Part shown: one piece after another, positions 56,892 through 64,000 of the stretch | How positions within the stretch are numbered: position 1 is the stretch's first letter | Layout of the letters: each line of letters starts with the position of its first letter | Source of the DNA: Pseudomonadota bacterium | Lineage (GTDB): Bacteria; Pseudomonadota; Alphaproteobacteria; SP197 | Reading direction: 5' to 3' | DNA: 64,000 nt | Assembly: GCA_039028155.1 (NCBI GenBank) | Contig: JBCCIS010000017.1 | Coordinates: forward strand, 25,364-89,363 | The notes under the pieces: model-generated | The model's input: the letters and a program-made list of their open reading frames with translations, nothing else | What the model was told of the DNA's origin: nothing | Databases searched by the model: none | Translations under genes and position numbers: made by a program

Positions 56892-57788
56892 GTGCGCTCT
56901 GCTGTGACTTCCGGCAACCAGGCGGCACTCAACAATCTGCCGCCGCTTCGCGACGTCATCGCCCGTCATGGGTTGGCGGCGCGCAAGTCGCTGGGCCAAA
57001 ACTTTCTGCTCGACGAGAACCTGCTCAACCGCATCGCCAAAGTCGCCGGTCCGCTTGAAGGTCGACACGCCGTCGAGGTCGGGCCTGGGCCCGGCGGCCT
57101 GACACGCGCTCTGTTGCGCGCCGGCGCCAATCATGTGACGGCGATAGAGAAGGACCGGCGCGCGATTGCGGCGCTGGACGAACTCGCCGCCGTTGCAGCC
57201 GGCCGGCTGACGATCGTCGAAGGCGACGCGCTCGAAACACCGTTGTCGGGTCTTTCCGATCAACCATTGACGGTGGTCGCCAACCTGCCGTTCAACATCG
57301 CCACGCCGCTGTTGATGGCGTGGTTGGAGGCGGCAGAACCGATCGCGTCGATGACCCTGATGTTTCAGCGCGAGGTCGCCGCGCGGCTGACCGCTCAGCC
57401 ACGCACGAAGGACTACGGCCGGCTGGCGGTCGCGACCCAGTGGCGCTGCGCGGTCAAACGCTGCTTCGACGTGCCGCCGCGCGCGTTCGTGCCGCAGCCC
57501 AAGGTCGCCGCCAGCGTCGTCCGCCTGGACGTGATGGCCCAGCCCGCCTACCCGGCCGATGCCCGCTGCCTATCGGACGTCGCCAAGGCTGCCTTCGGTC
57601 AACGCCGAAAGGCCCTGCGCAACGCGCTTGGCGCCCTGGTTGATGATCCAGATGGTCTCCTTGAGGTGGCCGAGATCGAGCCCGGAAGGCGCGCCGAGGA
57701 GCTGGAGATTGAGGAATTCGCGCGTTTGGCGCGGGCCTACGGGCGTCTGATCAACAAACCGATTGGCGCGGACGGCCAGTTGGTGTAA
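56892..57788 (+). CDS. rsmA: 16S rRNA dimethyladenosine transferase
   Basis: A 298-residue methyltransferase that makes two m6,2A residues near the 3' end of 16S rRNA, late in small-subunit assembly. The SAM site is VEVGPGPGG (61-69); the target-base site is NLPFNIATPL (131-140), with Phe for the more usual Tyr. GQNFLLD is the KsgA N-terminal marker. Start GTG 56892 lies twelve bases after surA; GTG 56904 is an alternative. Confidence 0.95.
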   Translation: MRSAVTSGNQAALNNLPPLRDVIARHGLAARKSLGQNFLLDENLLNRIAKVAGPLEGRHAVEVGPGPGGLTRALLRAGANHVTAIEKDRRAIAALDELAAVAAGRLTIVEGDALETPLSGLSDQPLTVVANLPFNIATPLLMAWLEAAEPIASMTLMFQREVAARLTAQPRTKDYGRLAVATQWRCAVKRCFDVPPRAFVPQPKVAASVVRLDVMAQPAYPADARCLSDVAKAAFGQRRKALRNALGALVDDPDGLLEVAEIEPGRRAEELEIEEFARLARAYGRLINKPIGADGQLV

Positions 57789-57997
57789 ATCGCCACCGCT
57801 TCTTCGCGAAACCGGGATCGGCCATGACCGCCTGCCTTGCCATTCGACGACGACGACGACGCCCTCTCAAGAGGCGCGCGGCCGTGCGTCCTGGCGTTGG
57901 TGGTTGGGTACCCTTTTCGGGATGATCACGTCGACGCCGGTCGATCGGCACCTGCCTGAAGACCTGGCATAGATTCGACGACCCGGAGTTTCAGACC

Positions 57998-58519
57998 TTG
58001 TTTCACATTATCGAAGAGCGGCTCTCAGACGAGGAAGCCGTCAAGACATTGGCGCGGCTTGCGCTCGGCAACCGGATGACCGATAGCCCGGCGGCGCGGC
58101 TGCGCGCGACGAGCGATCCCGTGCCCGGGCTCAGCTTGGTCGCCCTGGAGAACGACGACCTGGTCGGTACCATTCGGTTCTGGCCGGTGATGATCGGGGC
58201 CGGCGTCAAGGCCATCCAACTTGGCCCCGTCGCGATCGAACCAAGCCATCGGGGCCGCGGCATCAGTCGTCTGTTGATCCGTTATGGCCTGGAGCGCGCG
58301 CAGGCTCAGGGCCATCGCATCGTCGTCTTGATCGGTGATCTCGCGATCTATGAACGCTACGGCTTTGTGGCCGCCGCTCCGCTTGGCATCACGCTGGCCG
58401 AATACGAAGACCGCGACCGCCTGCAGGTGCTGGGCCTGACGCCCGGCGCGCTTGACGGGCTAGGAGGCTGCGTTCGATCAGACGACACGTTTGATGCCGA
58501 TGACCGACGGTTTGCCTGA
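57998..58519 (+). CDS. GNAT-family N-acetyltransferase
   Basis: A 173-residue acetyltransferase of the YhbS type. The acetyl-CoA loop is IEPSHRGRGISRLLI (motif A, about 80-94); VVLIGDLAIYERYGF is motif B. The substrate is unknown. It starts at TTG 57998 with GGAG ten bases upstream. It is convergent with gmk, nine bases apart. It is not part of the usual rsmA-gmk order, so it is an accessory gene in this cluster. Confidence 0.85.
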   Translation: MFHIIEERLSDEEAVKTLARLALGNRMTDSPAARLRATSDPVPGLSLVALENDDLVGTIRFWPVMIGAGVKAIQLGPVAIEPSHRGRGISRLLIRYGLERAQAQGHRIVVLIGDLAIYERYGFVAAAPLGITLAEYEDRDRLQVLGLTPGALDGLGGCVRSDDTFDADDRRFA

Positions 58520-58528
58520 CGCCTTCTG

Positions 58529-59179
58529 TTAACTGTCGTCCAGCTCGCGGCGCATGTCGTTGATAAAGGCGCCAAGGCCGATCTGTCGCTCGCGGCGTAG
58601 CCGTTCGGCGCGCAGGATGTCACGGACCGCTTCTACCGACGTTTCAAGGTGCTGGTTGATGACGACGTAGTCATACGAGTCCCAGTGGGACATTTCGTCA
58701 CTGGCGCGGCTCATGCGGTGCAGCACGACGTCTTCGGGGTCGGATGCGCGACTGCGCAGGCGGTCGTGCAATTCGCTCGCGGATGGCGGCAGGACGAAAA
58801 CCTGCACAAGATCCGCCGGCATACGGTCGCGCAACTGCTGAGCGCCCTGCCAGTCGACGTCGAACAGGATGTCCTGACCGCGCTCGAGCGCGGCTTCGAC
58901 CGGCGCGCGCGGTGTGCCGTAACGGTGACCGAAGACGAGCGCATGCTCCAGCAGCTCGTTGCGTTCGACCATCACGGCAAACGCATCGGCGTCGGTGAAG
59001 TGATAGTGCGTGCCGTCCTCCTCGCCCGGCCGCTTGGGCCGCGTGGTCGCCGAAACCGACAGGACAAGGTTGTCCTCGCTGTCGAGCAAGGTGGTCGCGA
59101 TGGTCGACTTGCCCGCCCCGGACGGCGACGACAGGACCAATAGCAAACCCCTGCGCTGGACGAGACTACCGTTCATCAT
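58529..59179 (-). CDS. gmk: Guanylate kinase
   Basis: A 216-residue kinase that phosphorylates GMP to GDP and is needed for GTP supply and ppGpp turnover. The P-loop is SPSGAGKST (18-26), the GMP site TTRPKRPGEEDGTHYHF. Length is typical. Its ATG at 59179 overlaps the yicC stop by four bases, a conserved pairing. Confidence 0.96.
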   Translation of the reverse strand: MMNGSLVQRRGLLLVLSSPSGAGKSTIATTLLDSEDNLVLSVSATTRPKRPGEEDGTHYHFTDADAFAVMVERNELLEHALVFGHRYGTPRAPVEAALERGQDILFDVDWQGAQQLRDRMPADLVQVFVLPPSASELHDRLRSRASDPEDVVLHRMSRASDEMSHWDSYDYVVINQHLETSVEAVRDILRAERLRRERQIGLGAFINDMRRELDDS

Positions 59180-60060
59180 TCCACATTCAGGACCTGTTCG
59201 CGCAAACGGTCGATGGCGACCTTCATATCAAGCCCGATCGCGGTCAAACCGCTGTCGGACGATTTGGAGCACAGCGTGTTGGCCTCGCGCAGCAGTTCCT
59301 GGCACAGGAACCCAAGGCGCCGACCCGGCGCCTCTTCACCGCCGAGCAGGTCACGAAACGCCGTGATGTGACTGTCCAGGCGATCGAGTTCCTCCCGGAT
59401 GTCGGCCTTGGTCGTCAAAAGCGCGATTTCCTGGGCCAAGCGTTCCTCTGGAACCGGCGTGTCGGCGCCCAGCAGTTCGTTCATCTGCTCATGAAGGCGA
59501 TCGCGAATCGCCTGCGGCTGGGCCGCCTCGTGGTCGCGGGCCTGCTTTACACCCGCTTCAATGTCGTCGAGCAGACCGTCCAGCACCGCCTTAAGGCGCG
59601 CACCTTCGTTGGCGCGCGCGTCGACCAGCGATTTGAGCATCTCGGTCAAGGAGGCGAGCATGGCGACATGGCGGGCGTCACGCGCCTCCGGATCTTCCGA
59701 GGTGTCGGTCTCCAGCACGCCGGGCAGCCGCAACAGGCCGTCGACACTGGGCGGTGAGAGCTTCTCGCGCTTGGCGACATCACGCGCGACCGCCAGCACC
59801 GCGTCCAGCGCTTCCTGGTTGACGGTCAGCGGCGCCGCCGCCCGATTGGTGTCGACATTCAGGGTCAGCGAGACGTTGCCGCGGTTGAGGCGCCCCGTGA
59901 CCGCCTCGCGGGCCTGTGGCTCCAGGACGTCGTAACCGGACGGCAGACGGCAGCGGACGTCAAGGCCCTTGCCGTTCACGCTGCGCGCTTCCCAGATCCA
60001 CGACACCGTGCCGTCGCCGCCTTCGGCGCGGCCAAATCCTGTCATGCTTTGCAGTGCCAC
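59176..60060 (-). CDS. yicC: YicC-family endoribonuclease
   Basis: A 294-residue protein of the YicC/YloC family, recently shown to include endoribonucleases. The N-terminal QSMTGFGRAEG and C-terminal LCQELLREANTLCSKSSD are family signatures. The start is GTG 60060; ATG 60045 would still keep MTGFGR. A longer frame to 60552 lies opposite the SDR gene and is rejected. It is divergent from that SDR gene, about 100 bp apart. Confidence 0.93.
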   Translation of the reverse strand: MALQSMTGFGRAEGGDGTVSWIWEARSVNGKGLDVRCRLPSGYDVLEPQAREAVTGRLNRGNVSLTLNVDTNRAAAPLTVNQEALDAVLAVARDVAKREKLSPPSVDGLLRLPGVLETDTSEDPEARDARHVAMLASLTEMLKSLVDARANEGARLKAVLDGLLDDIEAGVKQARDHEAAQPQAIRDRLHEQMNELLGADTPVPEERLAQEIALLTTKADIREELDRLDSHITAFRDLLGGEEAPGRRLGFLCQELLREANTLCSKSSDSGLTAIGLDMKVAIDRLREQVLNVE

Positions 60061-60162
60061 GGCTGTCCCCGCTCGCCGCCGACGGATGGTTGGATGCCGG
60101 TCAACCGGCGGCACCTGTATATACTCAGGCGCCATGACCCAACAAGGCCACCTGCCCCGCCC

Positions 60163-60945
60163 ATGCCCGGCGTCCTGATCACCGGCGCCAGCAGCGGCAT
60201 CGGCGCCGCCCTGGCGAACGCCTATGCCGATAGCGGCACGAACCTGTTTCTGGGCGGCCGCAACGCCGAGCGCCTGGATGCTGTCGCCGCTGCCTGCCGG
60301 CAAAGCGGCGCGACTGTCGAGACGGCAGCCCTGGATGTCACCGACCGCGATGCCATGGCCGCTTGGGTGCGCGACTGCGACGCCACGACCCCGCTTACGC
60401 TCGCGATCGCCAATGCCGGCGTTTCGGCGGGCACCGGCGGCGCGGGCGAAGGCGAAGCCCAGGCGCGCCATGTCTTCGCCGTCAACGTCGACGGCACCCT
60501 CAACACCTTGCTTCCGGCGCTGGAAGCGATGCGCCCGCGACGATCGGGCCAACTGGCGGTCATGTCGTCGCTGGCTGGCTTTCGCGGTTTTCCGGGCGCG
60601 CCTGCCTATTGCGGCAGCAAGGCAGCGGTCAGGGTCTGGGGCGAAGCGCTGCGTGGATGGGCGGCAGGCGACGCAGTTGGCGTCAGCGTCATCTGTCCGG
60701 GCTTCATCAGGACGCCGATGAGCGACGGCAACCCTTATCCCATGCCGTTTTTGATGGAGGCTGACAAGGCCGCACGGATCATCAAGCGCGGTTTGATGAA
60801 GAACCGCGCGCGTATCGCGTTTCCCTGGCCAGTCTACCTGGCGGCGCTTACCGCCGGCGCCCTACCGCCGGCCTGGACCGACCGGCTGTTCCGCGGCATG
60901 CCGCGTAAACCGTCAGCGGATGAGCAATCTAACAATCGACCTTAG
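60163..60945 (+). CDS. Short-chain dehydrogenase/reductase
   Basis: A 260-residue classical SDR. The cofactor loop is LITGASSGIG (5-14), and the catalytic set Ser136 (VMSSLAG), Tyr149 and Lys153 (AYCGSK) is intact. The C-terminal 40 residues contain a Trp/Leu-rich stretch (FPWPVYLAALTAGALPPAW) that may bind a membrane, as in retinol- or steroid-type SDRs. It lies on the opposite strand between yicC and mltG, interrupting the usual run. Confidence 0.85.
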   Translation: MPGVLITGASSGIGAALANAYADSGTNLFLGGRNAERLDAVAAACRQSGATVETAALDVTDRDAMAAWVRDCDATTPLTLAIANAGVSAGTGGAGEGEAQARHVFAVNVDGTLNTLLPALEAMRPRRSGQLAVMSSLAGFRGFPGAPAYCGSKAAVRVWGEALRGWAAGDAVGVSVICPGFIRTPMSDGNPYPMPFLMEADKAARIIKRGLMKNRARIAFPWPVYLAALTAGALPPAWTDRLFRGMPRKPSADEQSNNRP

Positions 60946-60975
60946 AATATCCTCTTAACGTATTGTTTCTTAATA

Positions 60976-62055
60976 TTATTCTTCCTGATTTCTCAACCAT
61001 TCTCTATACGCCGCGACATTGTCGTTGTGTTCGTCGAGCGTGCGAGCAAAAGCATGCCCGCCGGTACCGTCGGCCACGAAGTAAAGATCGTCGGTCTCCT
61101 GGGGATGCAGAACGGCGTAGATGGCGTCGAACCCGGGATTGGCGATCGGTCCCGGCGGCAGCCCGGCGTTGCGGTAGGTGTTATAGGGGTGCTCGTACTC
61201 CCAGTCGGCTCGCGTCAGCGCGCGCCCCAGTTCATCCTTGCCTTCCGTCAGAGCGAAGATGACGGTGGGGTCAGACTGCAGCGGCATGCCTCGGGCGAGC
61301 CGGTTAAAGAACACGCCCGCGATATGGGCCCGCTCCTCCGGCACACCGGTTTCCTTTTCGACGATGGAGGCGAGGATGACGGCTTCCTCCGGCGAATCCA
61401 GGGGAATGCCGGGATCACGGTTCGGCCACAGCTCCTCCAGCGTGCCGGTCATGGCGGATGCCATGCGCTGGATGACAGCCGTTCGGGTATCGCCGAGTTC
61501 GTAATGGTAGGTTTCGGGCAGCAGATAACCTTCTGCGGGCTCGGCCTCGATCTCGCCGGTCAGACCGTCGGCGGCACGGACCAGGTCCAGAACGGCCATG
61601 GTCGTCAGGCCCTCGGGTACGCTGATTCTCCGCACCACCGTCCTGCCATCCGACAGGTAATCGATGACGTCGTCCAACGATTGGCCGGGGACAAAGACGT
61701 ACTCACCGGCCTTCAGCTCGCGGCCTTCGCCGCGCCAGCGCACACGCAGCACCATCAGCAGGGAGTCGTTGATGACGCCGGCCTCGGCCAGAAGGTCGGC
61801 GATCGCGCCGACGCCGGTCCCGCGCGGGATGACAAGCGTCGTTTCGTTCTCCAGGGGCCCCGGATCGCGCGACTGCTGATCGAACCACAGGAAACCGGCC
61901 AGTGCGCCGATGGCGACAAGAACCACAACCGAGAAGAAACCGCCGACCCAGCGGTTGAAGGCACTCGGTTTGCGAACGGGTTTATCGGCAGGGCGGCCGC
62001 CTCCGTTCGTTTGGTTGGGATCGTCGTCGGCGGGAGACAGAAGCGTCCCCCTCAG
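60976..62055 (-). CDS. mltG: Endolytic murein transglycosylase
   Basis: MltG cuts nascent glycan strands and ends their elongation. The YceG domain has the catalytic Glu in SIVEKETGVPEERAHIAGVF and the LPETYHY motif. The only conventional start, GTG 61926, removes the cytoplasmic part and begins within the membrane segment (VVLVAIGALAGFLWF). The frame is open further to a CTG at 62055, overlapping the fabF stop as CTGA, with AAGG a few bases before; from there the protein has 359 residues with a 43-residue cytoplasmic tail before the helix. I take CTG as the likely start. Confidence 0.9.
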   Translation of the reverse strand: MRGTLLSPADDDPNQTNGGGRPADKPVRKPSAFNRWVGGFFSVVVLVAIGALAGFLWFDQQSRDPGPLENETTLVIPRGTGVGAIADLLAEAGVINDSLLMVLRVRWRGEGRELKAGEYVFVPGQSLDDVIDYLSDGRTVVRRISVPEGLTTMAVLDLVRAADGLTGEIEAEPAEGYLLPETYHYELGDTRTAVIQRMASAMTGTLEELWPNRDPGIPLDSPEEAVILASIVEKETGVPEERAHIAGVFFNRLARGMPLQSDPTVIFALTEGKDELGRALTRADWEYEHPYNTYRNAGLPPGPIANPGFDAIYAVLHPQETDDLYFVADGTGGHAFARTLDEHNDNVAAYREWLRNQEE

Positions 62056-63329
62056 GGTGCCTTGGCGACCACGAGGCTCGCGTTGGTGCCGCCGAACCCG
62101 AAGGAGTTGCTGAGCGCCGCACGCACGGGCCGCTCCTTTGCCGTCAAAGGCACGAGATCCATGCCGTCGCAGGCCTCCGACGGGTCTTCCAGATTGAGCG
62201 TCGGCGGTACCACGTCGTTCTTAACCGCCATGACCGCGTAGATTGCCTCAACACTGCCGGCCGCGCCCAAAAGGTGCCCGATCGACGACTTTGTTGACGA
62301 CATCGAGATCTTCGACGACGCGTCCCCAAACAAGCGCCTGACCGCACCCAACTCGATCTCGTCACCCAACGGCGTCGACGTGCCGTGGGCGTTGACGTAG
62401 TCGATATCCTCAGGGTTGAGCGAAGCGTGCGCCATCGCGCTCTTCATTGAACGGAAGCCGCCATCGCCGTCGTCCGCCGGCGCGGTGATGTGGTGGGCAT
62501 CGCCGGAGAGGCCGTAGCCAACGACCTCGGCATAGATGTTGGCGCCGCGCGCCTTGGCGTGCTCAAGCTCCTCCAAAACGACGATACCGGCACCCTCGCC
62601 CATGACAAAGCCGTCGCGGGCCTTGTCCCATGGGCGCGACGCGCGCTCGGGCTCGTCGTTGAAGTCGGTTGAGAGCGCGCGAGACGCGGCAAAGCCCGCA
62701 ACACCCAAACGGCAGACCGCCGCTTCGGCGCCACCGGCGATCATGACATCGGCGTCACCGAACTTGATCAGCCGGGAAGCATCGCCGATGGCGTGCGCAC
62801 CGGTCGAGCATGCCGTCACCACGGCGTGGTTCGGCCCCTTAAAGCCGTAGCGGATGGAGACGTGGCCAGACGCCAGGTTGATCAGAGATGACGGAATGAA
62901 GAACGGGCTCACCCGGCGCGGTCCGCGCTCCTGCAGCAGGATGGAGGCTTCCGAGATGGTCTTCAGCCCGCCGATACCCGAGCCGATCATGACGCCGGTG
63001 CGGTGCTGATCCTCTTCGCTCTCGGCCTTCCAACCAGAATCCTCAACCGCCTGTTGGGCGGCGGCAAGCGCCAGGATGATGAAGTCATCCATTTTGCGCT
63101 GGTCCTTCGTGTCGACATAGTCGTCGGCGCGAAACGCATAGGGCTCGTTGCCAGTCGGCGGCTGGCCGGCGATCTTGGCCGCCAGATCGCTGGTGTCGAA
63201 ACTGTCGATGCGGCGAATGCCCGACTCACCTGCGACCAAGCGCGTCCAGTTGTGCTCGACGCCATCGGCCAGCGGCGTCACCATGCCCATGCCGGTGACG
63301 ACCACCCGTCGTTGATCAACGTTATGCAT
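62052..63329 (-). CDS. fabF: 3-oxoacyl-[acyl-carrier-protein] synthase II
   Basis: A 425-residue condensing enzyme of type II fatty-acid synthesis. The Cys-His-His triad is Cys174 (TACSTGAH), His315 (VNAHGTSTPLGD) and His352 (SIGHLLGAAG). It extends acyl chains and adapts membrane lipids to temperature. acpP lies 180 bp upstream and mltG overlaps downstream. The gap between fabF and acpP holds two palindromic elements. Confidence 0.97.
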   Translation of the reverse strand: MHNVDQRRVVVTGMGMVTPLADGVEHNWTRLVAGESGIRRIDSFDTSDLAAKIAGQPPTGNEPYAFRADDYVDTKDQRKMDDFIILALAAAQQAVEDSGWKAESEEDQHRTGVMIGSGIGGLKTISEASILLQERGPRRVSPFFIPSSLINLASGHVSIRYGFKGPNHAVVTACSTGAHAIGDASRLIKFGDADVMIAGGAEAAVCRLGVAGFAASRALSTDFNDEPERASRPWDKARDGFVMGEGAGIVVLEELEHAKARGANIYAEVVGYGLSGDAHHITAPADDGDGGFRSMKSAMAHASLNPEDIDYVNAHGTSTPLGDEIELGAVRRLFGDASSKISMSSTKSSIGHLLGAAGSVEAIYAVMAVKNDVVPPTLNLEDPSEACDGMDLVPLTAKERPVRAALSNSFGFGGTNASLVVAKAP

Positions 63330-63358
63330 CAGAAGCGGACCCCGCCGATCCGTCGCCT

Positions 63359-63420
63359 AGAGCGGATCATGGTTAGGTTGAACCGTTTGGCGGTTCCACC
63401 TAACCATGTGAATCCGCTCT
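63359..63420. repeat. Palindromic intergenic element, copy C3
   Basis: AGAGCGGATCATGGTTAGG-TTGAACC pairs with GGTTCCACCTAACCATGTGAATCCGCTCT over about 25 bp with a seven-base loop. It is the best copy of the C family and aligns with 10846-10906 over both arms. It lies 30 bp upstream of the fabF start on the opposite side, so it would be transcribed in the acpP-fabF message. Confidence 0.88.
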
Positions 63421-63433
63421 GCGTCCATGAGGT

Positions 63434-63493
63434 GAGCAGATTCACCTGCCTTCATGTCATCGCGAAGCGATGTCATCAAAACAGGATCTGCTC
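63434..63493. repeat. Second palindrome in the fabF-acpP gap, copy C4
   Basis: GAGCAGATTCACCTG pairs with CAGGATCTGCTC, with an inner stem ATGTCATCGC-GAA-GCGATGTCAT. It is placed 14 bp from C3 and 17 bp from the acpP stop. Ends resemble the C family (GAGCRGAT). The hairpin may cause partial termination or protect the abundant acpP mRNA. Confidence 0.7.
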
Positions 63494-63509
63494 AAAGGGC
63501 GACACCGGA

Positions 63510-63746
63510 TCAGTCGGCGTGCTGGTCGATGTAATCGATCGCATCCTTGATGGTGAGGATCTTTTCCGCCGCGTCATCGGGGATTTCGACACCGAACTCC
63601 TCCTCGAACGCCATCACCAGTTCAACCGTATCGAGGCTGTCGGCCCCCAAGTCGTCAATAAAACTCGCGCTGTCCGTGACCTTGGCTTCATCGACGCCGA
63701 GATGGTCGACGACGATCTTTTTTACGCGATCAGACACATCGCTCAT
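63510..63746 (-). CDS. acpP: Acyl carrier protein
   Basis: A 78-residue acidic helical protein carrying acyl chains on 4'-phosphopantetheine at Ser37 ([10 protein letters not shown]). The start is ATG 63746 with GGAGG ten bases upstream; an upstream extension is not family-like. Length and sequence are typical. It precedes fabF on the same strand. fabG and fabD usually lie further upstream and should be beyond the right edge. Confidence 0.97.
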   Translation of the reverse strand: MSDVSDRVKKIVVDHLGVDEAKVTDSASFIDDLGADSLDTVELVMAFEEEFGVEIPDDAAEKILTIKDAIDYIDQHAD

Positions 63747-64000
63747 CGGGACACAACCTCCATGATTTCTCAAGAATTTCCGTGACTTGCGCGCTCCTGA
63801 TAAGCACGCCGCATGACTGAAAACCGTTGTCCCCTACCCCCGGGGCGCGTCCATGTAACACACTTTAGTCTGGCAGGCGAAAGGGAGCACGGGACGCGAA
63901 AAATCGGCCGACTGCCAAGTGTTTACACGACAAAAAAGGCGGCCGACTCGTTCCAAAGTTGGCCGACTCCGAGTTGGCCGAAAAGTCGGCAGTGTAGACG
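63747..64000. promoter_or_regulatory. acpP upstream region with a GGCCGACT cluster
   Basis: No gene is supported in the last 254 bp. GGCCGACT occurs at 63906-63913, 63941-63948 and 63961-63968, then TTGGCCGA at 63974-63981 followed by inverted AGTCGGC (63984-63990). Spacings are 35, 20 and about 13 bp. The region should contain the acpP promoter and may hold binding sites of a regulator. No -10/-35 pair is clear. Confidence 0.45.

Noticed and set aside
57763..57972. A 69-codon plus-strand frame with a GAC/ACG trinucleotide run and a WRWWLGTLFGMITSTPVDRHL phrase
   Set aside because: The start is inside rsmA, no ribosome site is seen, and no family is recognised. The downstream half looks gene-like, so conservation in relatives should be checked before it is dismissed finally.
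60061..60552. Extended N-terminus of YicC
   Set aside because: It is antisense to the SDR gene and YicC family proteins begin close to the MTGFGR motif.

Overview
The window is GC-rich (roughly 60-65% by eye), dense bacterial chromosome with 49 recognisable protein genes. I see no rRNA, tRNA, CRISPR array, transposase or phage gene. The gene set points to an alphaproteobacterium, probably Rhodospirillales-like. It includes an NDUFA12-type complex I subunit, DUF2155 and DUF2066 proteins, an Hda/DnaA-like protein, an RNase E with an acidic insert in its S1 domain, and several gene orders that are conserved in that class. I cannot place it to genus.

Layout. 1-6.9 kb: 3' part of an AsmA/YhdP-like membrane protein (runs off the left edge), then glnE-bcp-DUF455, and a convergent iron-sulfur-type HTH regulator. 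7.0-15.2 kb: the common prfB-mrcA-amiC block on the minus strand, divergent from rne; prfB carries a programmed +1 frameshift site. 15.5-19.7 kb: a PLP aminotransferase, a gamma-glutamyltransferase-like lipoprotein, and an M48/TPR periplasmic protease. 19.8-24.4 kb: aroQ-accB-accC-aat facing DUF2155, a small protein, MlaD and NDUFA12. 24.4-28.7 kb: a B12-dependent ribonucleotide reductase (nrdJ) behind a 460-bp leader with NrdR-like boxes and RNA hairpins, closed by a clear terminator. 28.9-34.7 kb: a luciferase-like monooxygenase, panC-panB, a dienelactone hydrolase-like lipase/esterase, and aspS. 34.9-42.8 kb: rnd, a FAD oxidoreductase, then an aminoglycoside-kinase-like protein, an SDR, hdaA and DUF2066 in one minus-strand chain, divergent from purM-purN. 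43.0-47.5 kb: HisC-like aminotransferase plus 2-hydroxyacid dehydrogenase, ndk, holC, pepA. 47.6-50.9 kb: an accessory SGNH hydrolase / carbamoyltransferase / SxtJ cassette. 51.1-57.8 kb: lptF-lptG-lptD-surA-rsmA. 58-63.7 kb: GNAT, gmk-yicC, an SDR, mltG-fabF-acpP.

The core of the window is cell-envelope and growth biology: peptidoglycan synthesis and cleavage (mrcA, amiC, mltG), LPS export (lptF, lptG, lptD, surA), fatty-acid initiation and elongation (accB, accC, acpP, fabF), coenzyme A supply (panB, panC), nucleotides (purM, purN, ndk, gmk, nrdJ), and translation (prfB, aspS, rsmA, aat). Against this conserved background three places look altered relative to the usual alphaproteobacterial order: a carbamoyltransferase cassette sits between pepA and lptF; the place normally held by ppk-ppx between hdaA and rnd holds other enzymes; and pdxA is absent between surA and rsmA.

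Three families of intergenic inverted repeats occur. One class has ends reading TAGAG and supplies or abuts TAG stop codons. The most unusual non-coding signals are the nrdJ leader, the perfect palindrome behind the aroQ promoter, and a cluster of GGCCGACT motifs upstream of acpP at the right edge.
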